Positions 27,810 to 37,844 of a stretch of DNA of 64,000 nucleotides are shown here, piece by piece. The number at the start of each line of letters is the position of its first letter. Position 1 is the stretch's first letter. The DNA comes from Winogradskyella costae (GTDB taxonomy: Bacteria > Bacteroidota > Bacteroidia > Flavobacteriales > Flavobacteriaceae). The translations under genes and the position numbers were made by a program. The stretch covers positions 310,001 to 374,000 of the forward strand of contig NZ_JABFDK010000002.1 in the NCBI RefSeq assembly GCF_013403865.1. The letters run 5' to 3'. Under the pieces are notes generated by a model, which worked only from the letters and a program-made list of their open reading frames with translations, made no database searches and had not been told where the DNA came from.

Positions 27810-30080
27810 ATGGCATTTGACATTGATATGATTAAAAAGGTTTATGCTAACATGACTGAGAGCGTAGATGCTGCAAGAGAGATTGTTGGTAAACCTTTAA
27901 CCCTTTCAGAAAAAATACTCTATTCACATTTATGGGATGGTAAACCAGATAAAGCGTTTATAAGAGGAAAAGACTATGTAGATTTTGCTCCAGACCGTGT
28001 AGCTTGTCAAGATGCAACAGCACAAATGGCGTTGTTGCAATTTATGCAGGCAGGTAAACCAAAAGTAGCTGTGCCAACGACGGTGCATTGTGATCACTTA
28101 ATTCAGGCAAAAGATGGCGCTGCAACAGATTTAAAGCATGCTAATCAAACGAGCAGCGAAGTTTTTAATTTCTTAGAGTCAGTATCTAATAAATACGGTA
28201 TCGGATTCTGGAAACCAGGCGCAGGTATTATTCATCAAGTCGTTTTAGAAAATTATGCATTTCCTGGTGGGATGATGATTGGTACAGATTCACATACTGT
28301 TAATGCAGGTGGATTAGGAATGGTTGCTATTGGAGTTGGGGGAGCTGATGCTGTTGATGTAATGGCAGGTATGGCTTGGGAACTTAAATTCCCTAAATTA
28401 ATTGGTGTAAAATTAACAGGAAAACTCTCGGGTTGGACTGCACCAAAAGATGTAATTTTAAAAGTAGCTGAAATTCTTACGGTAAAGGGTGGAACAGGTG
28501 CTATTGTAGAATATTTTGGACCAGGAGCAACATCTATGTCGTGTACAGGTAAAGGAACGATTTGTAATATGGGAGCTGAAATTGGTGCAACAACATCAAC
28601 ATTTGGTTACGATGATTCAATGGAACGTTATTTGCGTGCTACGGATAGAGCGGATGTGGCTGATGCAGCTAATGCAATTAGACCTTACTTAACGGCAGAT
28701 GATGAAGTTTATGCTAATCCAGAGCAGTATTTTGATGAAGTTATTGAAATTAACCTTTCAGAATTAGGACCATTGTTAAACGGTCCTTTTACTCCAGATT
28801 TATCGACAGAAGTGGGGCGTGATATGACTAAAAAAGCAACGGCTAATGAATGGCCTCTTCAAGTTGAATGGGGACTTATTGGCTCTTGTACCAATTCATC
28901 ATACGAAGATTTATCGAGAGCGTCATCTATTGCGCAACAAGCATTAGATAAAGGTTTAAAAATGAAATCTGAATTAGGAATTAATCCTGGTTCTGAACAA
29001 GTAAGATTCACCGCAGAACGTGATGGCATCCTTGGAATATTTGAAAAATTAGATGCTAAAATATTCACTAATGCTTGTGGTCCTTGTATTGGGCAATGGG
29101 CAAGATATAGTGATCCTAAAAATGCACCTAAGAATAGTATTGTGCATTCGTTTAATAGAAATTTTGCTAAACGAGCAGATGGAAATCCAAATACACATGC
29201 TTTTGTGGCATCACCAGAATTAACCGCTGCAATTGCCATTGCTGGTCGTTTAGATTTTAACCCAATGACGGATAAGTTAATTAACGAAAATGGTGAAGAA
29301 ATTATGTTCGATGAGCCTACAGGATGGGAACTACCACCAAAAGGTTTCGAAGTAAAAGAAAATGGGTATTTAAAACCCGTAGAAGATGGTAGTGGTGTTG
29401 TTGTATCAGTAGACCCAACTTCAGAGCGTATTCAATTATTAGAACCTTTTACTCCTCTAGGAAATTCTATTACTGGAGCTAAATTATTGATTAAAGCTTT
29501 CGGGAAATGTACAACGGATCATATTTCTATGGCAGGACCATGGTTACGTTTTAGAGGACACTTAGATAATATATCTAATAACTGTTTAATTGGTGCTGTA
29601 AATGCATTTGGAAAGAAAACTAATTTTGTAAAAAATCAATTAACAGGTGAATTTGGTGGTGTTCCAGATACAGCAAGAGCATATAAAGCTGCTGGTATCA
29701 AAACAATTGTTGTTGGTGATCATAATTACGGTGAAGGGTCTTCTAGAGAACATGCCGCCATGGAGCCAAGACATTTAGGTGTTGCAGCAGTTATTGTAAA
29801 ATCTTTTGCTCGTATTCACGAAACAAATCTTAAGAAGCAAGGAATGTTAGGTTTAACTTTTGATAATGAAGCTGATTACGATTTAATTCAGGAAGATGAT
29901 ACCTTCAACTTTACAGATTTAAATGAATTTGCACCAGACAAGCAATTACATCTTGAAGCTGTACATGCAGATGGAAGTAAGGATTTAATTGCTTTAAATC
30001 ACACTTACAATCAAGCTCAAATTGAGTGGTATAACGAAGGTTCTGCTTTAAATTTAATTAAAAAAGAAAACAATGCTTAG
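27810..30080 (+). CDS. acnA: Aconitate hydratase A (mitochondrial type)
   Basis: A 756-residue aconitase of the AcnA/mitochondrial type. Cluster-binding cysteines lie in LIGSCTNSS and [10 protein letters not shown]; the active-site segments [18 protein letters not shown] and [14 protein letters not shown] are all present. It converts citrate to isocitrate in the TCA cycle. The neighbouring acnB makes this genome redundant for the step. An intrinsic terminator follows directly. Confidence 0.95.
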   Translation: MAFDIDMIKKVYANMTESVDAAREIVGKPLTLSEKILYSHLWDGKPDKAFIRGKDYVDFAPDRVACQDATAQMALLQFMQAGKPKVAVPTTVHCDHLIQAKDGAATDLKHANQTSSEVFNFLESVSNKYGIGFWKPGAGIIHQVVLENYAFPGGMMIGTDSHTVNAGGLGMVAIGVGGADAVDVMAGMAWELKFPKLIGVKLTGKLSGWTAPKDVILKVAEILTVKGGTGAIVEYFGPGATSMSCTGKGTICNMGAEIGATTSTFGYDDSMERYLRATDRADVADAANAIRPYLTADDEVYANPEQYFDEVIEINLSELGPLLNGPFTPDLSTEVGRDMTKKATANEWPLQVEWGLIGSCTNSSYEDLSRASSIAQQALDKGLKMKSELGINPGSEQVRFTAERDGILGIFEKLDAKIFTNACGPCIGQWARYSDPKNAPKNSIVHSFNRNFAKRADGNPNTHAFVASPELTAAIAIAGRLDFNPMTDKLINENGEEIMFDEPTGWELPPKGFEVKENGYLKPVEDGSGVVVSVDPTSERIQLLEPFTPLGNSITGAKLLIKAFGKCTTDHISMAGPWLRFRGHLDNISNNCLIGAVNAFGKKTNFVKNQLTGEFGGVPDTARAYKAAGIKTIVVGDHNYGEGSSREHAAMEPRHLGVAAVIVKSFARIHETNLKKQGMLGLTFDNEADYDLIQEDDTFNFTDLNEFAPDKQLHLEAVHADGSKDLIALNHTYNQAQIEWYNEGSALNLIKKENNA

Positions 30081-30099
30081 TTGTTAAGTTATAATTAAT

Positions 30100-30132
30100 A
30101 AAAATCCGTTAGAGTTTCTAACGGATTTTTTT
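30100..30132 (+). terminator. Intrinsic terminator after acnA
   Basis: 12-bp stem AAATCCGTTAGA/TCTAACGGATTT with loop GTT and a T-run. Confidence 0.85.
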
Positions 30133-30198
30133 GTACCTATAAATTAGGAAGATAGTACTAAAATAAAAAGAGTATATTCGTTTTTACAATTCAATCTT

Positions 30199-32463
30199 AT
30201 GAAAAAAACATTACTCTTTTTAAGTTTCATCTTGTTATTGCAAACCAATGCAATTTTTGCTCAAACCATCGATTTACCACCTAGTTTATATTTATGTGAA
30301 GTGGGTTCTCTTGAGCTTGATGGAACTGTAATAAATACAACAGACACAAATATTACGTATCAGTGGTATTATGGATTATCTCTTGGTTCAACGACAGAAA
30401 TTGAAGGGGCAATTGATTCTACACTTATTTTAAATGGAGCTATTAATGAAGCTGGCCTGTATAAAATAATAGCAACATTATCTGATGACAGTAATCATGT
30501 TGCTTGGGTTGAAATCTTAAAGAGTGACTTTCTATACAATAACAACTATGAATTTCTTCAGTGTAATGATTTTTTTATTGATCAATTGCAGAGCTATAAC
30601 TATTTATATAACGCTTCTAATATAACAACTAAATATTATAGTAATGAGGGTAATGCTATTCTAGGTAATGATCTCAATATTATTTATTATAATTTATATG
30701 ACTACTTACCTATATTATATCTACGTATTGAAGAAAATAATGGTTCATGTGTAGATATTATTCCTTTAGAGGTTATTAATGAATTTTCGAATTTATTTGC
30801 TAACTGGGTTCCTAATATGGGTGATTGCTCTACTGATTCCGCAAATAATGTATTTGATTTAACAAGTAATGATAATCAAATTTTAGGAGGTCAACTAGCA
30901 ACAGTAGGTTATTTTGAAAGCTATAATGATGCTAGTAATTTAAGTAACCAAATAGCGAATGCTTCTACTTATACGGCATTGTCGCCTAATCAAACTATTT
31001 ATGCCAGAATCTATGATCTAAATAACACTAATTTTAATTGCGATCCATCTCAAAGTATTATCCAATTTCAATTATTATCAATTTCTGAACCGACACCGAA
31101 TACGGAATTAGATTATATCGTTTGTGATACTACAAGTGGTTCTGATACTGATGGTATTGGTGCGTTTGATTTAACAAGTAAAAATACTTTAGTATTGTCT
31201 GGCTTAAGTACATATCAGTATAATATAAGTTATTATAATACTTTAGTTGATGCAGATACTAATACCAATCCCATTTCATCTCCCAATAATTATATAGGGA
31301 GTAATGAGGTAATCTACGTTAGAGTTGAGAGTAGTATAAACTCAGAATGTGTTCAAATTTCACAGATGAATTTAATAGTACAAGATATTTGTGATGATAT
31401 TTCAGTGAATTTACTATCATATTGGTCAGCTCCTAGACCTGGATTTACATATAGAAATATGCTAATTGTAAAGAATAATGGCGAGTCAACGGTAAGTTCT
31501 GGTAGTGTAACATTTACTAAAGATGCTATTGTTGAATATTCTGGATCTACAGGATTAAGTGCTAGCAATACCATTACACCAACAGCAACTGGATTTACTT
31601 TAGATTTTGTCGATTTAGGGCCAGGAGAAAGTGAATCAATTTACATTGACTTACTGGTCTCTACTTCTGCGAATTTAGGAGATTTGATCACTAATGTTGC
31701 AGAATATACAACAGCAACAAGTGATGTGGTCGTTGAAAATAATACCTCTAGTCTATCAGAGATTATTATTGGTTCTTATGATCCTAATGATATTAATGAG
31801 TCTCATGGACCAGAAATTGAACACGTTAGTTTCACGGAAGATGATTATTTGTATTATACTATTAGATTTCAAAATGTAGGTACTGCTAGTGCAATAAACG
31901 TAACCATAGAAAATACTTTAGATCTTAAGTTAGATAAAACAACATTTCAAATGTTAAGAGCGAGTCATTCTTATGGCATTGAGCGTGATTTTGATAATTT
32001 AACATGGAATTTCTATAATATAAATCTAGCCGATGAAACTACTGACGAACCTAATAGTCATGGTTTTGTGTATTATAAAATAAAGCCATTAGCAGGATAT
32101 GAAATAGGTGATATTGTACCCAATACAGCAGGTGTTGTCTTCGATTTTAATGCGCCTGTAATTACTAATACGTTTAATACAGAATTTGTAGCAGCTTTAA
32201 ATTTAGCAGAAAATAATCTTAACTCTCAGTATTTGTTATATCCAAATCCCTCAAAAGATGTGGTGAATTTAAGTTTTAGTTCAGAACAATCCAGCATTGA
32301 AGTTACTGTTTTGGATATTTTAGGGAAATCGGTATTAACTAAAAAGGAGCAACATGTCTCAACATTAGCATTAAATATATCGTCCTTGGAAGATGGTGTT
32401 TATTTTGTGAATGTAAAAGATAATAATGGGCATAGCATTTTAAAAAAGATAATCAAAGAATAG
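30199..32463 (+). CDS. Secreted protein with T9SS type A sorting domain
   Basis: A 754-residue exported surface protein. A signal peptide ends near NAIFAQ (about residue 22). The N-terminal part is an Ig/PKD-like region (YQWYYGLSLGSTTEIEGA). The middle has two repeats of the VFDLTSND / AFDLTSKN type. Residues about 400-660 resemble the conserved repeat domain with SYDPNDINES and YTIRFQNVGTASA (DUF11/DUF7619-like). The last 75 residues (LYPNPSKDVVNLSFSSEQ ... ILKKIIKE) are a T9SS type A sorting signal, so it is exported by the Por machinery. No enzymatic domain was recognised; adhesion or matrix function is plausible. Confidence 0.88.
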   Translation: MKKTLLFLSFILLLQTNAIFAQTIDLPPSLYLCEVGSLELDGTVINTTDTNITYQWYYGLSLGSTTEIEGAIDSTLILNGAINEAGLYKIIATLSDDSNHVAWVEILKSDFLYNNNYEFLQCNDFFIDQLQSYNYLYNASNITTKYYSNEGNAILGNDLNIIYYNLYDYLPILYLRIEENNGSCVDIIPLEVINEFSNLFANWVPNMGDCSTDSANNVFDLTSNDNQILGGQLATVGYFESYNDASNLSNQIANASTYTALSPNQTIYARIYDLNNTNFNCDPSQSIIQFQLLSISEPTPNTELDYIVCDTTSGSDTDGIGAFDLTSKNTLVLSGLSTYQYNISYYNTLVDADTNTNPISSPNNYIGSNEVIYVRVESSINSECVQISQMNLIVQDICDDISVNLLSYWSAPRPGFTYRNMLIVKNNGESTVSSGSVTFTKDAIVEYSGSTGLSASNTITPTATGFTLDFVDLGPGESESIYIDLLVSTSANLGDLITNVAEYTTATSDVVVENNTSSLSEIIIGSYDPNDINESHGPEIEHVSFTEDDYLYYTIRFQNVGTASAINVTIENTLDLKLDKTTFQMLRASHSYGIERDFDNLTWNFYNINLADETTDEPNSHGFVYYKIKPLAGYEIGDIVPNTAGVVFDFNAPVITNTFNTEFVAALNLAENNLNSQYLLYPNPSKDVVNLSFSSEQSSIEVTVLDILGKSVLTKKEQHVSTLALNISSLEDGVYFVNVKDNNGHSILKKIIKE

Positions 32464-32483
32464 CGGCTTTACATATGTAAGAA

Positions 32484-32511
32484 AAAGCTTCTGTTAATCA
32501 GGAGCTTTTTT
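32484..32511 (+). terminator. Intrinsic terminator after T9SS protein
   Basis: Stem AAAAGCTTCTG/CAGGAGCTTTT with one wobble pair and a T-run. Confidence 0.7.
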
Positions 32512-32584
32512 CGCTCCTAACGTAAGTAAACCTTCAAGCGATCAACTTATTAAAGTATATAAATTATTCCCAAATTATTTATGA

Positions 32585-33248
32585 ATGAACTTTGGTTTTG
32601 AAGATGTAAACTTATTTAACACGTTGTGTCTACATAAATTTAAATCTTACAAGGAAGAGCATCTATTCTCCAGATATAAAAAGAAAGATTACATCTATTT
32701 TGAAGATGACTCTTCTAATAAAATATTTTTAATTGAAAGAGGAAAGTCAAAATAGGTTACTATAATGAAGAGGGGGAAGAAATTGTAAAAGCAATCCTTT
32801 CAAAAGGAGAGCTTTTTGGTGAAAAGGCAATTTTAGGGGAAGCAAAGCGAGATGAGTTTGCACAATCCATAGATAATTCAACCTCAATTTGTCCCATAGG
32901 CGTAGAAACGATGTATAACTTAATGAGAGATAATCAGTCTTTCAGTTTTAAAGTATACAAGTTTATTGGCTTTAAATTAAAAAACTTGAAAGACGTCTAC
33001 AGCTTTTATTATTTAAAGATTCTAAAACAAGACTTATAGAGTTTATTAAAGAACTTTGTCAAGATTTAGGGTACGACTATCTAGATACAGGAGATAAGGT
33101 AATTTGTCATCACTATACTCAGAGTGATATAGCCTCTTTAATTGGCACATCTAGACCAACTTTAAATATTCTTTTAAACGAACTAAAAGATGAAAATTAC
33201 CTAGATTTTTATCGTAAAGAAATTCGAATTTTAAATAAATCGGTGTAA
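32585..33248 (+). pseudogene. Crp/Fnr family transcription regulator, broken by two frameshifts
   Basis: Three adjoining frames together read as one Crp/Fnr-type regulator of about 220 residues. Frame 1 (32585-32755) gives the start of the cyclic-nucleotide-like domain, ending FLIERGKSK. Frame 2 continues with VKIGYYNEEGEEIVKAILSK and GELFGEKAILGE. Frame 3 (about 32982-33248) gives the dimer helix and winged helix-turn-helix with HHYTQSDIASLIGTSRPTLN. Each switch equals the loss of one base in or next to an A-run (near 32743-32749 and 32979-32984). Either the gene is decaying or there are two homopolymer sequencing errors. A spondin-like fragment follows. Confidence 0.8.
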
Positions 33249-33270
33249 AATTTTATTTTTTTTCATTTGT

Positions 33271-33456
33271 GTTAGATACCAAAGATTATCTTTTGCAACC
33301 ATGTTAACAGCTACAAATGATGCTTTTTTCGGTCCAGGTAATTAAGGTATAGCTTTATATGACGATAATGGAGATCCAATTACAGCAGATGTTACTGACG
33401 GATTTACTTATCCTTCTGTAAATTCAGTGATTAAAGTTACTATTACTACTGATTAA
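33271..33456 (+). pseudogene. Remnant of a spondin-domain-like secreted protein
   Basis: In one frame the sequence reads RYQRLSFATMLTATNDAFFGP, then an in-frame stop (TAA at about 33343), then GIALYDDNGDPITADVTD in the same frame, ending at 33456. This resembles the core of Spondin_N-domain proteins common in Bacteroidota (LSFATM...TND...A.YD.NG.P). There is no intact start or signal peptide and the gene body is largely missing, so I call it a fragment. It sits between the broken Crp/Fnr gene and a terminator. Confidence 0.55.
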
Positions 33457-33504
33457 TATTAGCTAAAAAAGCTTAAAGTTTTCTAGAGTTTTGTTGTTAA
33501 ATTT

Positions 33505-33545
33505 GAAGCACATTATCATAAAAGAGTAATGTGCTTCATTTTTTC
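33505..33545 (+). terminator. Intrinsic terminator
   Basis: Perfect 11-bp stem GAAGCACATTA/TAATGTGCTTC (33505-33515 with 33527-33537) followed by ATTTTTT. It would end transcription from the spondin-like remnant. Confidence 0.8.
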
Positions 33546-33560
33546 TGTTAAATATGTATT

Positions 33561-34130
33561 ATGACTAAGTCGAAAAAAGGTAGAATTTCAAATATTATTT
33601 TTATTATCATCCTTCTATTGATTTTTATTCCTCAAACGAGGGAACCTATTCAAGTTTTATTTCATAAAGGGTTTAGCTATATTAATACATCGACCGTTAT
33701 AGATAAAGTAGAACGAAAAACAATTAGTAATTTAAATTGGGACTTAGCATCTGCCGATGGTAAACGGTTAGATTTTAACGCTACAAAAGGTAAAGTTGTG
33801 TTGATAAACTTTTGGGCTACTTGGTGCCCACCATGTATTGCTGAAATGCCGAGTCTTCAAGAATTATATGATGATTATGGTGACGAAGTTGTATTTTTAT
33901 TTGTTACAAACGATGATTTTGAGACTGTAGAGAAGTTTAAATTAAACAAGGGTTTTTCTTTCGATGTATTCACTCCATTAAGTGAAGCTCCAGAGGAATT
34001 GAGAGCACATTCAATACCAAGGACCTTTATATTAAACAAGGCTAGCGAAATTGTTATTGACGAGTCTGGTGCTCTAAATTGGAATAGTACTAAAGTAAGA
34101 AAACAACTTGACGCGCTATTATCCGAATAA
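33561..34130 (+). CDS. TlpA/ResA-like membrane-anchored thioredoxin
   Basis: A 189-residue thiol-disulfide oxidoreductase. An N-terminal membrane anchor (residues about 12-25, IIFIIILLLIFIP) places the thioredoxin domain in the periplasm. The active site is FWATWCPPC in the first half of the domain, and the cis-Pro loop is HSIPRTFILNK. It likely reduces apocytochromes or other periplasmic disulfides. It ends 1 bp before the convergent crtZ gene and starts just after a terminator, so it is its own unit. Confidence 0.9.
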   Translation: MTKSKKGRISNIIFIIILLLIFIPQTREPIQVLFHKGFSYINTSTVIDKVERKTISNLNWDLASADGKRLDFNATKGKVVLINFWATWCPPCIAEMPSLQELYDDYGDEVVFLFVTNDDFETVEKFKLNKGFSFDVFTPLSEAPEELRAHSIPRTFILNKASEIVIDESGALNWNSTKVRKQLDALLSE

Positions 34131-34131
34131 T

Positions 34132-34578
34132 CTACTTAAAGTATTTAAAAGGCACTATTAGCATTCCGAAGTTTTCACCTTTATGCTTTCCTAAATGCTT
34201 ATGGTGAATTTTATGAGCACGCCTTAATCCTCGTGCGTATTTATTGTCAATATTTCTTAACCATTTAAAACGTTGATGAATAAAGATGTCATGAACAATA
34301 AAATATGCAGCTCCGTACACTAAAATACCTAATCCAATAGGAAGTGTATACCAGATAGATTCGTAACTCCACAGGTAAAAGCAAGTCATGCTCACTATGG
34401 CATAGAATATAAAAAAGGCATCATTACGTTCAAACCAGCTATCGTGATCTTTATGGTGATGGTCTCTATGTAAATTCCACAGAAAACCATGCATAATATA
34501 TTTGTGTGTAAACCACGCATTAAATTCCATTATGAAGAATGTACCTAAAAATATTAAAATCCAAAAAGCGATTTGCAT
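34132..34578 (-). CDS. crtZ: Beta-carotene hydroxylase
   Basis: A 148-residue di-iron membrane hydroxylase of the fatty-acid hydroxylase superfamily. The histidine boxes HKYIMH, HRDHHHKDH, HDIFIHQRF and HKIHHKHLGKHKGENFG match CrtZ. Hydrophobic segments surround them. It hydroxylates beta-ionone rings of beta-carotene to give zeaxanthin. It is last in the operon merR-crtI-crtB-crtZ, 12 bp behind crtB. Confidence 0.93.
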   Translation of the reverse strand: MQIAFWILIFLGTFFIMEFNAWFTHKYIMHGFLWNLHRDHHHKDHDSWFERNDAFFIFYAIVSMTCFYLWSYESIWYTLPIGLGILVYGAAYFIVHDIFIHQRFKWLRNIDNKYARGLRRAHKIHHKHLGKHKGENFGMLIVPFKYFK

Positions 34579-34590
34579 GGCGATGTTATT

Positions 34591-35430
34591 TTAAAGTAAA
34601 TTTAATTGATATTTTACATAACTACGTGTTAGCAGCTCTATTTTTCTATAATTAGGAACTCTAATTCGAGTAGATTTAATCTGCAATGCGGGTGTTTTTT
34701 TGAGTTTTTCTAATAATTTACTATAATATCTGTAAGCCATAAACACTCCAAAACGTGCTTCTAACGGTAAATGTTTAATGCCTTCTAATCCTTTAGCAAA
34801 ATCATCTTCAATTTCACTAATTATAGCTTTCTTAGAAGCTTCATCAAGCTGATTTAAATCAGTGTTTGGAAAATAAGTTCGACTTAAATCTTCAAAATCT
34901 TCTTTTAAATCGCGTAAAAAATTCACTTTCTGAAATGCCGAGCCTAAACTCATTGCTGAGTCTTTTAATTCGTAATATTTTGTATTATCACCCTTTACAA
35001 AAACTTTAAGGCACATTAAGCCTACGACATCAGCAGAACCATAAATATAAGTTTTGTATTCTTCATCAGTTAAATAGTCCTTTTTGTGAAGGTCTAAACG
35101 CATACTATCCATAAAAGAATTTACCATGTGTTTTTCAATACCATAATTGTGGTAAGTCTCTTGAAAAGCATTTAATATAGGATTAAGGCTAATTTTGTTT
35201 TCTAAAGCCGCTTCGAGATCGCTTTCAAACAAGTTAAAGAGTTTTTCTTTATCATAGTCATGAAATGAATCTACTATTTCATCAGCAAATCTTACAAAAC
35301 CATAAATATTATATATGTCTTGTCTTATGTTGAGAGAAAGCATTTTAGTTGCCATTGAGAATGATGTACTATAAGCGTTTGTTACAGCTTTACTACAGGT
35401 ATGAGAAACGTTGTCAAAAATTGATTTCAT
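34591..35430 (-). CDS. crtB: Phytoene synthase
   Basis: A 279-residue squalene/phytoene synthase that condenses two geranylgeranyl diphosphates. The first Asp-rich motif is VRFADEIVDSF and the second lies in NFLRDLKEDFEDLSRTYFP; YIYGSADVVGLMCL is also typical. Somewhat short compared with enzymes of 300 residues or more, but all motifs are present. It follows crtI by 20 bp. Confidence 0.94.
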   Translation of the reverse strand: MKSIFDNVSHTCSKAVTNAYSTSFSMATKMLSLNIRQDIYNIYGFVRFADEIVDSFHDYDKEKLFNLFESDLEAALENKISLNPILNAFQETYHNYGIEKHMVNSFMDSMRLDLHKKDYLTDEEYKTYIYGSADVVGLMCLKVFVKGDNTKYYELKDSAMSLGSAFQKVNFLRDLKEDFEDLSRTYFPNTDLNQLDEASKKAIISEIEDDFAKGLEGIKHLPLEARFGVFMAYRYYSKLLEKLKKTPALQIKSTRIRVPNYRKIELLTRSYVKYQLNLL

Positions 35431-35450
35431 AGGTGTAATGTTCTTAGTTG

Positions 35451-36911
35451 TTAAACTTCATTTTTTTGAATCAGTTCTGCAACGAGCTTTCCTGAAATCA
35501 AAGCAGGTGGAACTCCGGGTCCAGGAACAGTCAGTTGTCCTGTGAAATAGAGTCCATTTACTTTTTTGCTTTTTAATTTTGGTCTTAAAAAAGCGGTTTG
35601 CATTAAAGTATTTGCCATACCGTATGCATTGCCTTTATAAGAGTTGTAATCTTCAATAAAATCATTAACACAATACGATTCTTTAAAAAGTATTTGTGCT
35701 TTCACATTTTGTCCTGTTCTGAGTTCAAAGCGATTTATTATAAGGTCAAAATAATATCGTCGTAATTCTGGTGTGTCTTCAAGCCCTGGAGCGATTGGAA
35801 TTAAGAAAAATCCAGTTTCACAATCATCAGGTGCCATACTAGTGTCAGTTACAGAAGGAAAGTTAACATAAAATAATGGATTTTTAGGCCACTTCGGATT
35901 ATCGTAAATTTCTTCTGCGTGATTCTCAAAATCCGTATCAAAAAATAAATTGTGATGTTCTACATTCTTTAATTTTTGATTAAAGCCAACATAAAAGAGT
36001 AGAGAGGAAGGTGCGAATGTTTTACTTTCCCAATACGACTCACTGTATTGTCTATAATTTTCGTCTAAGAGTGTTTCAGAATGGTGGTAATCAGCACCAC
36101 TTAAAATAATGTCAGAGTGAATAGATTTACCGTTTACAGTGATGCTTTTCGCTTTCTTGTGCTCAACATTTATCTTTTCAACATTACAATTGGTACGTAT
36201 AGTTACACCTAGACTTTCTGCTAAGCTTTTCATAGCATTAACGATCTCATACATGCCTCCTTTAGGGTGCCATGTACCTAATCCAAAATCAGCGAAATTC
36301 ATAAAACTATAAAAAGAAGGTGTTTGATTTGGTTTAGCACCTAAAAACAGAACAGGAAATTCTAAAGTTGAAATTAGTTTAGGGTTTTTAAAGTTTTTAC
36401 GGATATCGGAACTTATGGTTCTAAAAAATCGGTCGACTCGTGTAATAGTATCCTTTGTTACCAATTCAAAAGGTGAAAGTCCAGGTTTTAAAACCACTTT
36501 ATTAATGGCAATATTATAATGATCTTGTGCTCTTGATATAAATGTACGAAGCGGAACTGAGCTTCCTGGTTCAATACGTTCAAATTCTTCACATATTTGA
36601 TCCATATGGTCACCAATGGTGATAACATCATCTGAAAAGAATATTTTATAAGCAGGACTCAATTTATCTAGGTGATAGTAATCGCTAGTACTTTTTCCGA
36701 AATCATTAAAGAATTTATCAAAAATATCTGGCATCCAATACCAACTAGGACCAATATCAAAAGTAAAACCATCCTTTTTGAATTGTCGAGCTCTCCCACC
36801 TACAGTATCATTTTTTTCGTAAATAGAGACGCTATGCCCAGCTTTAGCTAAATAGCAAGATGCTGATAGAGCAGAAAACCCAGAACCTATAATGGAGATC
36901 GTTTTACGCAT
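35451..36911 (-). CDS. crtI: Phytoene desaturase
   Basis: A 486-residue FAD-dependent desaturase converting phytoene to lycopene. The N-terminal dinucleotide motif GSGFSALSASCYLAKAGH is followed by EKNDTVGGRARQF and FDIGPSWYWMPDIF. The C-terminal bacterial phytoene dehydrogenase signature includes NGLYFTGQLTVPGPGVPPAL. It overlaps the upstream merR gene by 8 bp, so translation is probably coupled. Confidence 0.95.
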   Translation of the reverse strand: MRKTISIIGSGFSALSASCYLAKAGHSVSIYEKNDTVGGRARQFKKDGFTFDIGPSWYWMPDIFDKFFNDFGKSTSDYYHLDKLSPAYKIFFSDDVITIGDHMDQICEEFERIEPGSSVPLRTFISRAQDHYNIAINKVVLKPGLSPFELVTKDTITRVDRFFRTISSDIRKNFKNPKLISTLEFPVLFLGAKPNQTPSFYSFMNFADFGLGTWHPKGGMYEIVNAMKSLAESLGVTIRTNCNVEKINVEHKKAKSITVNGKSIHSDIILSGADYHHSETLLDENYRQYSESYWESKTFAPSSLLFYVGFNQKLKNVEHHNLFFDTDFENHAEEIYDNPKWPKNPLFYVNFPSVTDTSMAPDDCETGFFLIPIAPGLEDTPELRRYYFDLIINRFELRTGQNVKAQILFKESYCVNDFIEDYNSYKGNAYGMANTLMQTAFLRPKLKSKKVNGLYFTGQLTVPGPGVPPALISGKLVAELIQKNEV

Positions 36912-37815
36912 TAGTTTGTAATTCCTTAGTTAATGATTTTATAGTATTAAATACTCTCATATTATTTGGTATGAGATCACTCTCAAGTGAATTGAGCATT
37001 CTACCTAACATCCATAAATTAGTATTTGATGATTTTAAAATAAGATCACTAAACTCATTAAGGTAATTTAAAAGGTTTTCTTTTTCTGGTTTTATAGTGA
37101 AATAAGATACAAAAATAATATTGTCATAGTAATTTTTCAGTTCTAATAAACTTGTAATGGGAATACTTTGGCCTAAAAAGATAGATCTGTAACCAAGTCG
37201 AACAATTTCGTGATTGATGAACATTAAACCAAGTTCGTGTATTTCGTTATCTGGTAAATAAAGAACAAAGGTCTTATTGGATTTAATAATTTGTTGCGAT
37301 TGTAATTTCTCGGTGCTAATGAGTATTTTTTGACGGATTAAGGTCGAAACAAAGTGTTCGTGTGCTGGTGTAATGGTGTTTGTTTGCCATAATAATCCTA
37401 TTTCTGTTAAAAGCGGAATGAATATATCGTAGAATATGTCTTCAAAAGATTTTTCGTTATAGAGAGAATCATAGGTTTTGTAAAATAATGCTTGATCAAA
37501 ATTTAACATGGATAGCTTAAAGGCATTGATAGCATGACTTTCTATATTGGTCTCAGTTGCGATTTCTCTAACTAATTGAGGAATCTGCTGTGATTCAATT
37601 GTAGCAATCTTAGAAATCTTATAACCATTATTGTTAAGGTAGCTAACGTTAAGTAGTTTCTGAAAACTTTCTAAATCGTAATATCTTATATTAGTTTCAG
37701 TACGTTTTGGCTCTAATAGGTTATAGCGTTTTTCCCAAATTCTAATAGTGTGAGCTTTAATTCCAGTAAGGTTTTCTAGATCTTTTATGCTAAACCTATC
37801 TTTAATATTGTTCAT
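36904..37815 (-). CDS. MerR family regulator with B12-binding domain (CarH/LitR-like)
   Basis: A 303-residue DNA-binding regulator. The MerR helix-turn-helix (residues 8-70, KAHTIRIWEKRYNLLEP) is followed by a four-helix region and a Rossmann-like cobalamin domain. Seen: W143, then nine residues, then E153-H154, the Wx9EH motif, and E191-x-H193-x-x-G196, the ExHxxG motif that supplies the lower axial histidine in CarH. The residue after W143 is Gln, not the His that forms the bis-His light adduct in Thermus CarH. Known family members repress carotenoid genes in the dark with adenosylcobalamin and release in light. Here the gene heads the crtI-crtB-crtZ operon, so autoregulation is likely (inference). 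Confidence 0.85.
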   Translation of the reverse strand: MNNIKDRFSIKDLENLTGIKAHTIRIWEKRYNLLEPKRTETNIRYYDLESFQKLLNVSYLNNNGYKISKIATIESQQIPQLVREIATETNIESHAINAFKLSMLNFDQALFYKTYDSLYNEKSFEDIFYDIFIPLLTEIGLLWQTNTITPAHEHFVSTLIRQKILISTEKLQSQQIIKSNKTFVLYLPDNEIHELGLMFINHEIVRLGYRSIFLGQSIPITSLLELKNYYDNIIFVSYFTIKPEKENLLNYLNEFSDLILKSSNTNLWMLGRMLNSLESDLIPNNMRVFNTIKSLTKELQTNA

Positions 37816-37828
37816 TTATTTTTAAAAA

Positions 37829-37844
37829 TGTTTAAACAAAAATA
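37829..37844 (-). promoter_or_regulatory. Promoter -7 element and possible operator of the carotenoid operon
   Basis: Minus strand TATTTTTG (37837-37844) matches TAnnTTTG. It overlaps the 10-bp palindrome TGTTTAAACA at 37829-37838, just downstream. The palindrome is positioned to block transcription and could bind the MerR-type regulator. Confidence 0.45.
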
